From JAKAWQ01 sp963745975 (lineage in GTDB: Bacteria > Pseudomonadota > Alphaproteobacteria > Acetobacterales > Acetobacteraceae): a DNA stretch of 64,000 nt. Shown here in pieces: positions 37,322-47,443 of the stretch (positions within the stretch are counted from its first letter, which is position 1; every line of letters starts with the position of its first letter). The stretch spans positions 496,001 to 560,000 of the forward strand of contig CAVUZJ010000009.1 of assembly GCA_963745975.1 (NCBI GenBank), in the 5' to 3' direction. Position numbers and translations under genes: made by a program. A model generated the notes under the pieces. That model saw only the letters and a program-made list of their open reading frames with translations. It did no database searches and was not told the origin of the DNA.

Positions 37322-37498
37322 GCCAGGGCTCTGCCCTGGACCCGCCGAGGGGCTCTGCCCCTCGGACTCCCCGGCAAAGGCGGAGCCTTTGCAATCCATT
37401 CCTTATCCTAAACGTTCGGGGGTCTGGGGCCTCCAGGCCCCAGCGGGGTGCAGGGGCAGAGCCCCTGCCGGGGGCGTCGGGGGCAGAGCCCCCGACCG
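37322..37498. repeat. Structured intergenic repeat, copy D (hairpin modules, no long palindrome)
   Basis: Six consecutive GC hairpins: CCAGGGCTCTGCCCTGG, CGAGGGGCTCTGCCCCTCG, CAAAGGCGGAGCCTTTG with AATCCATT, CTGGGGCCTCCAGGCCCCAG, GCAGGGGCAGAGCCCCTGC and CGGGGGCAGAGCCCCCG. The third module is shared with copies A and B. It fills the space between the convergent polX and hemW genes and may act as a two-way terminator. An AT-rich stretch (37276-37320) precedes it. Confidence 0.8.
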
Positions 37499-37500
37499 GG

Positions 37501-38649
37501 TCAGCGAACCAGCGCCGGCAGCAGCGAATCGAGCCGGAGGCGGCCTTCTTCGGTGGCCGCGAGTTTTTCGTTCGACCAGGCGAGGTAGCCCGCGGCGAAG
37601 CTGTGTTCGAGGGCTTCGGGTTCGAGCGCGTCGGCGAGCTTCATGCCGGTGCGAGCGAGGAAGCGCGTGGGGTCGATGCCTTCGGCGAGGCGCAGGCCCA
37701 TCAGCAGCATCTCGCGGGCCCGGGCTTGCGGATCGAGCGTTTCCTCCGACGTGGTTCCGTGGCCGGATTGTTCGACGCGCGCCGCCCACGCTTCCGGCGC
37801 GCGATGGCGGCGCGTGGCGATGAGCGACGCGCCGAGCGTGATGCGCCCGTGCGCGCCCGGCCCGATGCCCGCGTAGTCCGCGTAGCGCCAGTAGGCGAGG
37901 TTGTGGCGGCTTTCCGCGCCCGGCTTCGCGTAGTTCGAGATTTCGTAGGCCGAAAGCCCGTGCCGTGCCGCTTCTTCGATGGTGGCTGCGTAGAGCGCGG
38001 CCTGCGCTTCGGCTGCGGGAAGGACGATCTCGCCGCGCCGGTGCAGCGTCGCGAAGGTGGTGCCGGGCTCGATCGTGAGCTGGTAGAGCGAGAGATGGTC
38101 GCAGCCGAAGGCGAGGGCCTCGGCGAGCTCGGCGCGCCAGGAGGCGGGTGCCTGGTCGGGGCGGGCGTAGATCAGGTCAAACGAGACGCGGGGGAAGATC
38201 TCGCGCGCGGCGGCGAGGGCGGCGCGGGCCTCGAAAGCGGAGTGCTTGCGCCCGAGGAAGGCGAGGGCGGCGTCATCGAGGCTTTGGACGCCGAGCGAGA
38301 GCCGGTTGACGCCGGCTTGGCGGATGGCGGCGAGTTTTTCCCGCTCGACGCTCGTGGGGTTGGCTTCGAGCGTGATCTCGAGGGGGGCGAGCGGGGGGAA
38401 GAGGCGGGTGGCGGCGTCGATGAGAGCGGAGACGGTTTCGGGGGCCATCAGGCTCGGCGTGCCGCCGCCGAAGAAGATCGAGCCGAGCGGCCGCGGACCG
38501 AGGCGCGCCGCCTCGAAGGCGAGCTCGGCGAGCAGCGCGGCGCGGAAGCGCGCCTCGGGGATCCTCTCGTGCACGTGGCTGTTGAAGTCGCAATAGGGGC
38601 ACTTGGCGAGGCAGAACGGCCAGTGGATATAGAGCGCGAGCGGAGCCAT
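37501..38649 (-). CDS. hemW: Radical SAM coproporphyrinogen III oxidase-like protein HemW
   Basis: A 382-residue protein starting MAPLALYIHWPFCLAKCPYC. The radical SAM cysteines are in F-C-L-A-K-C-P-Y-C-D-F, followed by SIFFGGGTPSLM, LEANPTSVEREKLAAIRQAG, VNRLSLGVQSLDD and SFDLIYARPDQAPASWRAEL. HemW members are heme chaperones or oxygen-independent coproporphyrinogen oxidase relatives; the Cys-x3-Cys-x2-Cys motif plus a further Cys-free strand fits HemW. It is divergent from the YbaK-like gene 14 bases away. Confidence 0.9.
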   Translation of the reverse strand: MAPLALYIHWPFCLAKCPYCDFNSHVHERIPEARFRAALLAELAFEAARLGPRPLGSIFFGGGTPSLMAPETVSALIDAATRLFPPLAPLEITLEANPTSVEREKLAAIRQAGVNRLSLGVQSLDDAALAFLGRKHSAFEARAALAAAREIFPRVSFDLIYARPDQAPASWRAELAEALAFGCDHLSLYQLTIEPGTTFATLHRRGEIVLPAAEAQAALYAATIEEAARHGLSAYEISNYAKPGAESRHNLAYWRYADYAGIGPGAHGRITLGASLIATRRHRAPEAWAARVEQSGHGTTSEETLDPQARAREMLLMGLRLAEGIDPTRFLARTGMKLADALEPEALEHSFAAGYLAWSNEKLAATEEGRLRLDSLLPALVR

Positions 38650-38663
38650 CGTCACGGCATGTA

Positions 38664-39137
38664 ATGAGCGGAACAGGTTCGGTCGAGCGGGTGCGGGCCG
38701 CACTTCTGGCGGCGGGTCACCCCGACACCATCACGGTCTTCCCCGAGAGCACGCGCACGGCGGCCGAGGCCGCGGCGGCCGTCGGCTGCACGGTCGCGCA
38801 GATCGCCAAGTCGATCGTCTTCCGCGCCGGCGAGCGCGCGGCCGTCGTCGTCACGTCCGGGGCGAACCGGGTCGATCCGGCGAAGGCGGGTGCGGCGCTC
38901 GGCGTGGCGCTCGCGCGCGCGGACGCGGATTTCGTGCGCACAACCACGGGTTTCGCGATCGGCGGCGTGGCGCCGCTTGGGCATCTCTCTCCACCGCTCA
39001 TTCTGCTCGACGAGGACCTCTTCTCGCTCGATCCGATCTGGGCGGCCGCCGGTTCGCCCACCCACGTCTTCCGCACCAGCGCCGCCGAGCTCGCCCGCAT
39101 CAGCGGCGGCACGACGGCCGCGGTGAAGGCGGGGTAG
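38664..39137 (+). CDS. YbaK/EbsC (prolyl-tRNA editing-like) protein
   Basis: A 157-residue protein starting MSGTGSVERVRAALLAAGHP. The core TAAEAAAAVGCTVAQIAKSI, then FRAGERAAVVVTSGANRVDP and TTGFAIGGVAPLGHLSPP with LDEDLFSLDPIWAAAGSPTH, is the YbaK fold. Members deacylate mischarged tRNAs such as Cys- or Ala-tRNA(Pro). It stands between hemW (divergent) and the lipoprotein gene. The specificity is not deducible. Confidence 0.9.
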   Translation: MSGTGSVERVRAALLAAGHPDTITVFPESTRTAAEAAAAVGCTVAQIAKSIVFRAGERAAVVVTSGANRVDPAKAGAALGVALARADADFVRTTTGFAIGGVAPLGHLSPPLILLDEDLFSLDPIWAAAGSPTHVFRTSAAELARISGGTTAAVKAG

Positions 39138-39184
39138 CCCGGGGCGGTTCCCGGCGGCTAGGGTCCGCCCGAAGGAGAGGCACC

Positions 39185-39868
39185 ATGCTCGCGGCACGCG
39201 CGCTGAGAAAAACCCGTGCGTTGCAAAGGGTTGGGGCGATCGGGCTGACCCTGCCGCTTCTTCTCGCCTCCTGCGCCCAGACGCCGATGGGGCCGACGGT
39301 TCAGGTCATGCCCGGCCCGAACACGTCCTTCGAGCAGTTCCAGACCGACCAGGTCGTCTGCAAGCAGTTCGCCGAGCAGTCCGTCTCCGGCCAGGCACAG
39401 AACGCGAACCTCCGCAGCGTCGGGGCGGCGGCGCTGACAACGGTGCTCGGCGCCGGGCTGGGCGCCGCGATCGGCGGCGGGCAGGGCGCGGCCATCGGCG
39501 CCGCCGGCGGCGCGCTCGGCGGCGGCGGCATTGGCGCCGCAACCAGCTCCAACGCGCAGGCCTCGATCCAGCAGCAATACAACCTCGCCTACGCGCAATG
39601 CATGTACTCGAAGGGCAATCAGGTGCCCGGCTATGCGCCGCCCCCGGCCGCCTACCAGCCGCCGCCTCCGCCGCCGATGAGCGCGGCCCAGCTCACCCAG
39701 GCTGTGCAGGTGCAGCTCATCCGGCTCAACTTCCTCCCCCCGCCGGCGGACGGCGTCCTCGGCCCGCAGACGATGGCCGCGATCAGCAATTTCGAGCGGG
39801 CCGCGGGCATGCCGGTGGACGGGGCGCCCTCCCCGGCCCTGCTCGCCCGTCTCCAGGCCACCCAGTAG
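39185..39868 (+). CDS. Glycine-zipper lipoprotein with C-terminal peptidoglycan-binding domain
   Basis: A 227-residue lipoprotein. The signal LQRVGAIGLTLPLLLASCAQ ends in a lipobox L-L-A-S-C. The middle contains a Gly/Ala zipper (AGLGAAIGGGQGAAIGAAGG, then ALGGGGIGAA), suggesting membrane association or oligomerisation. A Pro-rich linker leads to a PG_binding_1-type domain (QVQLIRLNFLPPPADGVLGP, then QTMAAISNFERAAG). It is likely an outer-membrane or cell-wall-linked protein. The gene has a GAAGGAGAGG site. Confidence 0.83.
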   Translation: MLAARALRKTRALQRVGAIGLTLPLLLASCAQTPMGPTVQVMPGPNTSFEQFQTDQVVCKQFAEQSVSGQAQNANLRSVGAAALTTVLGAGLGAAIGGGQGAAIGAAGGALGGGGIGAATSSNAQASIQQQYNLAYAQCMYSKGNQVPGYAPPPAAYQPPPPPPMSAAQLTQAVQVQLIRLNFLPPPADGVLGPQTMAAISNFERAAGMPVDGAPSPALLARLQATQ

Positions 39869-39968
39869 TCGTTTCTCCGTAAGTGGCGCGCGCGGTTTGA
39901 CGTTATATCCGCGCAGCGATATCGTCCCCGTGACATATCGGCCCCGCCCCTCGCCTCGGAGAAAACGC

Positions 39969-40859
39969 ATGCGCGCACTCCTCGCCGGCTTCCTGCTGCT
40001 TGCCGCTTCGCTTTCCCCGGCTGCCGCCCAGGGCACGATCCGCGTCGCCTATGCAGGCTCGATGGGCGTGGTGATGGATCGCTTCCTCGGCCCGGACTTC
40101 GCCAAGGCAAACGACGCCACCTATCAGGGCATCGGCCAGCCGGCCTATGCGCTCGCCCGCCTGATGATCGCCAAGAAGTTGCAGTCGGACGTCTTCATCA
40201 CCATCACCCCGGGGCCGGCGCAGCTGCTCGAAAAAGCGGGCTTGGTGAGCCAGGCCGTGCCGGTCGCCAGCACCTCGATGGTGATCGCCTATGGCCCGAA
40301 GAGCAAATTCGCCGCGGCCTTCGCGGGTTCCACGCCCTGGTGGCAGGTGCTGGAGACGCCCGGCCTGCGCTTCGGCCGCACCGATCCCGCCACTGACCCG
40401 CAGGGGCAGAACATCATCTTCACCTTCCTGCTCGCCGAGCGGTACTACCATCAGCCCGGGCTCACGCAGAAGATCCTCGGTCCTGACGAGAACCCGGCGC
40501 AGATCTTCACCGAGCCCTCGCTCCTGAGCCGGCTCGAGGCCGGGCAGATCGACGCCAGCTCGGGCTACGAGAGCTCGGTCCGCTCCGACCACCTTCCCTT
40601 CGTCCGCCTGCCCGACGAGATCAATCTCAGCAACCCGGCGATGGTCCCGGACTGGTACAGCAAGGTGCACTTCTCGATCACCAGGGGCGGCAAGACGCAG
40701 GTGCTGAGCACGCAGCCGCTCGTCTTCTATGCGTGCGTGCTGAAGAACGCGGCGAACCCCGCGCTCGCGCAGAAGTTCATTGCTTTCCTGCAAAGCCCGG
40801 CCGGCCAGAAGGCATTCCGGGAGAACGGCTACGGCGTGCCGAAGGGCGGCCCCGTTTGA
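39969..40859 (+). CDS. Molybdate/tungstate-type ABC transporter substrate-binding protein
   Basis: A 296-residue protein starting MRALLAGFLLLAASLSPAAA, a Sec signal cleaved after A-A-A-Q. The mature domain begins GTIRVAYAGSMGVVMDRFLG and includes QSDVFITITPGPAQLLEKAG, FGRTDPATDPQGQNIIFTFL and IDASSGYESSVRSDHLPFVR. These match the ModA/WtpA-like SBP_bac_11 group. With the permease and ATPase downstream it forms an importer for molybdate or tungstate. Molybdenum supply would serve arsenite oxidase; the link is inference. Confidence 0.82.
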   Translation: MRALLAGFLLLAASLSPAAAQGTIRVAYAGSMGVVMDRFLGPDFAKANDATYQGIGQPAYALARLMIAKKLQSDVFITITPGPAQLLEKAGLVSQAVPVASTSMVIAYGPKSKFAAAFAGSTPWWQVLETPGLRFGRTDPATDPQGQNIIFTFLLAERYYHQPGLTQKILGPDENPAQIFTEPSLLSRLEAGQIDASSGYESSVRSDHLPFVRLPDEINLSNPAMVPDWYSKVHFSITRGGKTQVLSTQPLVFYACVLKNAANPALAQKFIAFLQSPAGQKAFRENGYGVPKGGPV

Positions 40860-41691
40860 GCGCGCGGCTCTGAGCGCGCGCCAGGGCGCGCTTCCTCTCC
40901 ACCGGCCCGCGGGCGGCCCGCTGCCGGGCGGGCAGGGCCTGCCGGTCGCGCCCGTCCTCGGGTTCGCCGCACTCCTCTTCCTCACCGCGCCGTTCGTCGC
41001 GTTGGCCTTCGTGACCAATTGGCGCGGCTTTCAGTTCGCGCCGGGCGATTTCGGCGCCGCCTTCGTCTCGGCCCTCTACAGCCTCGTCGCCCTGCCGATC
41101 ATCGCCCTCTTGGGCACGCCGCTCGCTTGGTGGCTGGCGCGGCGGAATTTCCGCGGCAAGCCGGTGCTGGACGCGCTGCTCCTGCTCCCCCTGCTGACGC
41201 CGCCGCTCGCGCTCGGCATCCTGCTGGCCTCCCTCTACGGCCCCTATAGCGCCGCCGGCGAGCTGCTCGGCCGCCTCGGGCTCGTCCTCACCAACACCGC
41301 CGCCGCCTTCGTGCTCGCGCAGGTCTACGGTGCGATGCCCTACTACGTCGTCACGGCGCGCGCCGCCTTCGAGGGCGTGCCGCGGGAGCTCGAGGAGATC
41401 GCGCTCACGCTCGGCAAGGAGCGCTGGCAGGTCTTCCTCGAGGTGAGCGTGAAGCTCGCACGGCTCGGCCTCGCGGCGGGGCTGGCGCTCGCCTGGGTGC
41501 GCGCGCTCGGCGAGTTCGGGATCGTGCTCATCATCGCCTACTTCCCGCACGGCATCCCGGTGCAGCTCTGGGTCAACCTCCAGGACAGCGGGCTCGACGC
41601 GGTCTATCCGCTGCTCTGGCTCTTCCTCCTCGTGGCGATGCCGCTGCCGCTCTGGCTCGGGATGGTTTCGCGCCGGCGTGGCCTATGGTGA
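40780..41691 (+). CDS. Molybdate/tungstate-type ABC transporter permease
   Basis: The permease core begins at PVAPVLGFAALLFLTAPFVA and contains about five helices with the EAA loop EEIALTLGKERWQVFLEVSV. It matches ModB/CysU-type permeases. The start is uncertain. The only in-frame upstream start codon found is TTG 40780, which would overlap the binding-protein gene by 80 bases; a non-canonical CTG at 40870 is the alternative. The stop is 3 bases before the ATPase start. Confidence 0.82.
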   Translation: MLSCKARPARRHSGRTATACRRAAPFERAALSARQGALPLHRPAGGPLPGGQGLPVAPVLGFAALLFLTAPFVALAFVTNWRGFQFAPGDFGAAFVSALYSLVALPIIALLGTPLAWWLARRNFRGKPVLDALLLLPLLTPPLALGILLASLYGPYSAAGELLGRLGLVLTNTAAAFVLAQVYGAMPYYVVTARAAFEGVPRELEEIALTLGKERWQVFLEVSVKLARLGLAAGLALAWVRALGEFGIVLIIAYFPHGIPVQLWVNLQDSGLDAVYPLLWLFLLVAMPLPLWLGMVSRRRGLW

Positions 41692-41694
41692 GGC

Positions 41695-42693
41695 ATGGAG
41701 ATCGACTACCGGCTCGAGCAGCCGCTTGCCATCGAGGCGCGGCTCACGGTCGCGGGCTTCACCGTGCTGGCGGGCGCCAGCGGCGAAGGCAAGACCAGCC
41801 TGCTCAAGGCGATCGCGGGCCTGCTGCCGGCCGCCGGCACGCCCTACGGCGCGCTCGCGCCGCAGCGCCGGCCGATCGGCTACCTGCCCCAGGGCTACGG
41901 CCTCTTCCCCCACCTCCGCGCCTGGGAGAACGTGGCCTTCCCGCTCGCCGAGCGGCGCGGACGGCGGGCGCGCGCGCAGGTGCTCATGGAGCGCCTCGGC
42001 ATCGCCGGGCTCGCCGAACGCTACCCTGACGCGCTCTCCGGCGGCCAGCAGCAGCGTGTCGCGCTCGCCCGCGCGCTCGCCCGCGCGCCCGAGCTGCTGC
42101 TACTCGACGAGCCGACCTCGGCGCTCGACCCGGCGACGCGGGACGCCGTGCTCGGCGAGCTGATCGAGGAGATAAGGCGGATCGGGTTGCCGACGCTCGC
42201 GGTGACGCACGACGTGCAGCTCGCCGCCATGGCGGATCGGATGGCGCTGATGGTCGGCCACCGCATCGTCCAGGAAGGCACGCCGCGCGAGGTGTTCGCC
42301 CACCCCGTCAGCGCGCGCGCCGCCCGCCTGCTCGGGTACCGCAACCTGCTCGCGGGGCGCGTGCAAACAATCGGCGGCCTCGTCGCCACCGTCGCGCTCG
42401 ACGGCGTCACGCTCCACGCCCCCGCGCCCGCCTGGGCAACGCCAGGCATGCGGGTCGGCGTCGCGATCCGCTCGCAGGACATCACGCTCTCTCGCCGAAA
42501 CGCATCCCCCGCCGAGAACGCCTTCCCCGTCACCCTCGCCGCGGTCCACGAGGAAGGGCTCTCGCTCCGCGTCCTCGCACACGGCAGCGTCGCCCTCGAC
42601 ATCCTCCTGCCGCGCGGAGCCGACACCCCCGGCGAAACGGCGCTCGCCTCGATCCGCCCCGCGCATGTGCATCTTTTCCGGCCGGAAGAATAG
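41695..42693 (+). CDS. Molybdate/tungstate-type ABC transporter ATP-binding protein
   Basis: A 332-residue protein starting MEIDYRLEQPLAIEARLTVA. Walker A is GASGEGKTSL, the Q-loop YLPQGYGLFPHLR, signature LSGGQQQR, Walker B LLLLDEPTSALD, and the switch His is in AVTHDVQLAA. The C-terminal part (GRVQTIGGLVATVALDGVTL to PAHVHLF) is a TOBE-like ModC domain that can bind the oxyanion. It closes the three-gene importer. Confidence 0.87.
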   Translation: MEIDYRLEQPLAIEARLTVAGFTVLAGASGEGKTSLLKAIAGLLPAAGTPYGALAPQRRPIGYLPQGYGLFPHLRAWENVAFPLAERRGRRARAQVLMERLGIAGLAERYPDALSGGQQQRVALARALARAPELLLLDEPTSALDPATRDAVLGELIEEIRRIGLPTLAVTHDVQLAAMADRMALMVGHRIVQEGTPREVFAHPVSARAARLLGYRNLLAGRVQTIGGLVATVALDGVTLHAPAPAWATPGMRVGVAIRSQDITLSRRNASPAENAFPVTLAAVHEEGLSLRVLAHGSVALDILLPRGADTPGETALASIRPAHVHLFRPEE

Positions 42694-42712
42694 GCGGGAC
42701 CAGGCGCCCGGA

Positions 42713-43678
42713 TCAGCGCGCCGCGACGCGCGCTTCGATACGGTCCCAGATCGTCGCCTCGAGATGGACGCCCTCGAAGCGCGCGACTTCCTGCAGGCCC
42801 GTCGGCGAGGTGACGTTGATCTCGGTGAGCCAGTCGCCGATCACGTCGATGCCGACGAAGATCAGCCCCTGCTCGCGCAAGGTGGGGCCGATCGCCGCGC
42901 AGATCTCGCGATCGCGCGCGCTGAACTTCGTCGGCTCGGGCTTGGCACCGACATGCATGTTCGCGCGCGCCTCGCCGGCGGCGGGCACGCGGTTGATGAT
43001 GCCGAGCGGCTCGCCGTCGACCAGGATGATGCGCTTGTCGCCGGTCCGCACCGCGGGCTCGTAGCGCTGCAGCATCAAGGGCTCGCGCGTGCGCGCGAAA
43101 TGCATCTCGAGCACGGCGCTGAAGTTCTCGTCGTCGGGGCGGATATGAAAGACGCCGGCGCCGCCGTTGCCGAACAGAGGCTTGATGACGATCTCGCCCT
43201 GCTCGGCGCGGAAGGCGCGCATCGCCGCCGCATCCCAGCTCACGAGAGTGGGCGGCATCAGCTCGGGAAAATGCGTGACCAGCAGCTTCTCGGGCGCGTT
43301 GCGCACCGCCCGCGGGTCGTTCACCACCAGCGTTCCGGGCTGGATATGCTCGAGCAGGTGCGTCGCCGTGATATAGGCGAGGTCGAAGGGCGGGTCCTGG
43401 CGCATCAGCACCACGTCCATCGTCGCAAGATCGAGGGTCTCCTCGGGACCGGTGCGCCAGGTTTCCGCCGGCGGCCGCGCCACATGGACGCGCCGGGCCT
43501 GCGCCGCAAGGTGCTTGGTTTCGCCCTCGCTCGTGAAGGCGAGGTCCTTCACCTCGTAATGCCAAAGGAGATGGCCGCGCGCCTGGGCCTCGAGCATCAG
43601 CACGAAGGTGGAATCGGCGTCGGGCTTGATGGACGCGAGCGGGTCCATCTGCACCGCGACCTTGAGCGGGCGGGTCAT
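42713..43678 (-). CDS. gshB: Glutathione synthetase
   Basis: A 321-residue protein starting MTRPLKVAVQMDPLASIKPD. The N-terminal substrate domain and ATP-grasp core are recognisable: VVLMRQDPPFDLAYITATHL, VVNDPRAVRNAPEKL, IVIKPLFGNGGAGVFHI and DKRIILVDGEPLGIINRVPA with FVGIDVIGDWLTEINVTSPT. It joins gamma-glutamylcysteine and glycine to make glutathione, the substrate of GGT and a reductant for many arsenate reductases. It lies downstream of thiC on the same strand with an inverted-repeat element between them. Confidence 0.95.
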   Translation of the reverse strand: MTRPLKVAVQMDPLASIKPDADSTFVLMLEAQARGHLLWHYEVKDLAFTSEGETKHLAAQARRVHVARPPAETWRTGPEETLDLATMDVVLMRQDPPFDLAYITATHLLEHIQPGTLVVNDPRAVRNAPEKLLVTHFPELMPPTLVSWDAAAMRAFRAEQGEIVIKPLFGNGGAGVFHIRPDDENFSAVLEMHFARTREPLMLQRYEPAVRTGDKRIILVDGEPLGIINRVPAAGEARANMHVGAKPEPTKFSARDREICAAIGPTLREQGLIFVGIDVIGDWLTEINVTSPTGLQEVARFEGVHLEATIWDRIEARVAAR

Positions 43679-43687
43679 GCGGGAAGA

Positions 43688-43853
43688 CTAAGAGCCCGTT
43701 CGAGAATGCGCTGCGGTGAGTCGGAGGCGCCGCAGGCGCCGGCCCGGCGCGGCTTTCGAGAACCGGAGCGGAGCGGCCTTAAAGGGCCGTGAGCACCGGA
43801 AGCGGAGAAAGCCGCGTCGGACGACCACCGCAGTAGCATTCGCAGGCGGGCTC

Positions 43854-43857
<4 letters not shown>
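43688..43857. repeat. 170-bp element with terminal inverted repeats (MITE-like)
   Basis: The ends are imperfect inverted repeats. The left end begins AGAGCCCGTTCGAGAATGCG and the right end, read in reverse, begins AGAGCCCGCCTGCGAATGCT; both continue to CTGCGGTG. The interior also folds (GCGGCTTTC with GAAAGCCGC, and GGCC-TTAAA-GGGCC at the centre). It contains no gene and touches the thiC stop codon. No clear target duplication is seen. Confidence 0.7.
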
Positions 43858-45690
<1,833 letters not shown>

Positions 45691-45741
45691 CGGCGCCTCC
45701 TCGCTTGCGGGCGCCGGGAAGGGGGGTTCTGCGATGAGGCA

Positions 45742-45862
45742 CCCGTCCCTCCGCCGGCATGACCCGGTTCAGGTTCGCAGGGTCACCACGCTGTCCGCGG
45801 CGGTTGGCCCGCGCGGACCGGCGGTATCTCAGCCCCCTGGCGGGGCTCCCCTCGGTCGCTCA
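45742..45862 (-). promoter_or_regulatory. TPP riboswitch (THI element) in the thiC leader
   Basis: Read on the minus strand it carries the conserved GGGG-x-GCCC stem with CTGAGATACC (P2/P3 core) and later ACCCTG-CGAACCTGAACC and GGGTCATGCCGGCGGAGGG, the P4/P5 sensor and P1 closing side. It ends about 50 bases upstream of the thiC start, so it probably controls translation by hiding the ribosome binding site when thiamine pyrophosphate is bound. Confidence 0.93.
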
Positions 45863-45891
45863 AGGATCGGTGCTCGCCCCTTCCCTGTCAA
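45863..45891 (-). promoter_or_regulatory. Predicted thiC promoter
   Basis: On the minus strand TTGACA (45886-45891) is a perfect -35, and GATCCT (45863-45868) follows at 17-base spacing as a weak -10. Transcription would start just before the riboswitch. Confidence 0.5.
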
Positions 45892-45896
45892 TGCTG

Positions 45897-45932
45897 GTCC
45901 CTTTGGGCGTCCCTTTGGGCGTCCCTTTGGGC
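45897..45932. repeat. Three tandem copies of a 12-bp unit upstream of the thiC promoter
   Basis: GTCCCTTTGGGC occurs three times without a gap, ending next to CTGCCCCTTGGGG. It lies in the 389-base gap between the divergent thiC and ABC binding-protein genes. No function can be assigned. Confidence 0.75.
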
Positions 45933-46079
45933 TGCCCCTTGGGGCCGCCGCGCGAACTGCCGAAAGTTATTGTGTGCCGCCGGGGGACAAGACATTATCA
46001 CAGCGCAATCCGCGCTTGGGCGCGGCGTGGGAAGCCGGCGCGTACTCAAATCCGGCCCATGCAGAGAGGGAGGAACGGA

Positions 46080-47342
46080 ATGGTTCAAGGGAATCCGTCG
46101 GGCCGGCTTGGCCGGCGCGGCATACTCAAGGCGGGGGCGGCGCTCGGCGCCATGGGCGCCGTCCAGGTCACTTCGCCCTTCATCGTCAAGGCGCTCGGCG
46201 AGGTGCCGTTCAAGATCGGCTTCGTCGACCCGCTCACCGGCAGCCTTTCCCTCCTCGCGGTCTCGGAGGTCCAGGGCGCGCACTACGCAGTGGACGAGAT
46301 CAACAAGAAGGGCGGCATCGCCGGCCGCCAGGTCCAGCTCTTCGTCGAGGATTCGGCGAACGATGTCGGCACCGGCGTCGAGAAGATCCGCGAGCTGATC
46401 GACAAGGACCATGTCGACGTGACGATGGGCGACGTCAACTCGGGCATCGCCTACGCGGTTGCCCAGGTGGCGACCGAGAAGGGCATCCTGCACATCGTCC
46501 CGGGCGGCCATACCGACCCGATCACCGGCAAGGACTGCGCCTGGAACGTCTTCCGCATCTGCAACACGACCTCGATGGACGCCAACGCGATCTCGCAGAT
46601 CCTGATCAAGAAGTTCGGCAAGCGCTGGTACTTCATCACGCCCGACTACGCCTACGGCCATACGCTGCAGGCCGGGTTCGTCAAGAACCTCGAGAAGGCC
46701 GGTGGCACCTATGAGGCGGAGCTGCTGCCGATCGCCAACAGCGATTTCTCCGCCAGCCTGATCCGGGCCAAGGCCTACAAGCCGGACGTGCTGCTCAACA
46801 ACATGGGCGGGCTCGCCCAGATCGACTGCATGAAGCAATTCGTCCAGTTCGGCATGGCCAAGGACATGGCGCTCGGGGGCGCGCTCTTCGAGTGCGAGGA
46901 GATCGTCGCCGTGCCGGCTGCGGCGCAGACCGGCTGGTGGGACATGGAGTGGTGGTGGGACCAGCCCGGCGTGCCATACGTCAAGGAATTCGTGACCGGC
47001 ATCGTCGATCGCTACAAGAAGCCATGCTCGGCGCGGCACTGGTTCGGCTATGTCTCGATCTACTCGGTCAAGCTCGCCGTCGAGAAGGCGAAGAGCACGA
47101 AGGCGATCGACCTCGCGCACGCGCTCGAGGGCATGGAACTGCCGCCCGAGGTCGCGCTGCAGCCCGGCAAGGTCTATTACCGCGCCGGCGATCACGAGCT
47201 GATGCCCAACATCTTCGCGGGCGAAGTGCATACCCCGCCGGCGAACGACCCTTACAACTTCTTTAGCGCGGCCGAGCTAGTACCCGGCGATACGGCGCTG
47301 CCGCTCGCCGATACCGGCTGCCACATGACCTACCCGAGCTAG
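46080..47342 (+). CDS. Branched-chain amino-acid-type ABC transporter substrate-binding protein
   Basis: A 420-residue protein. MVQGNPSGRLGRRGILKAGA with a following Ala/Gly helix is a Tat signal. The receptor domain starts EVPFKIGFVDPLTGSLSLLA and includes DEINKKGGIAGRQVQLFVED, DKDHVDVTMGDVNSGIAYAV and PDYAYGHTLQAGFVKNLEKA. ATG 46080 follows GAGAGGGAGG. This is the periplasmic receptor for the four genes downstream. The ligand may be an amino acid, amide or other small molecule, as this family is broad. Confidence 0.85.
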   Translation: MVQGNPSGRLGRRGILKAGAALGAMGAVQVTSPFIVKALGEVPFKIGFVDPLTGSLSLLAVSEVQGAHYAVDEINKKGGIAGRQVQLFVEDSANDVGTGVEKIRELIDKDHVDVTMGDVNSGIAYAVAQVATEKGILHIVPGGHTDPITGKDCAWNVFRICNTTSMDANAISQILIKKFGKRWYFITPDYAYGHTLQAGFVKNLEKAGGTYEAELLPIANSDFSASLIRAKAYKPDVLLNNMGGLAQIDCMKQFVQFGMAKDMALGGALFECEEIVAVPAAAQTGWWDMEWWWDQPGVPYVKEFVTGIVDRYKKPCSARHWFGYVSIYSVKLAVEKAKSTKAIDLAHALEGMELPPEVALQPGKVYYRAGDHELMPNIFAGEVHTPPANDPYNFFSAAELVPGDTALPLADTGCHMTYPS

Positions 47343-47358
47343 CGCGGGAAGGCAGGCG

Positions 47359-47402
47359 AACCCCTGTCGCCGGCCCGGCGCCGCGCGGCAGGGGTTTCTT
47401 TT
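47359..47402 (+). terminator. Hairpin with T-tract between binding-protein and permease genes
   Basis: The stem AACCCCTG pairs with CAGGGGTT around a GC-rich loop that can itself pair, and TCTTTT follows. It lies in the 101-base gap after the binding-protein gene, where partial termination would favour more receptor than membrane subunits. Confidence 0.65.
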
Positions 47403-47443
47403 ACCCGCAAGAATAGAAGAATAAACGAGCCACAGGGACGCCG

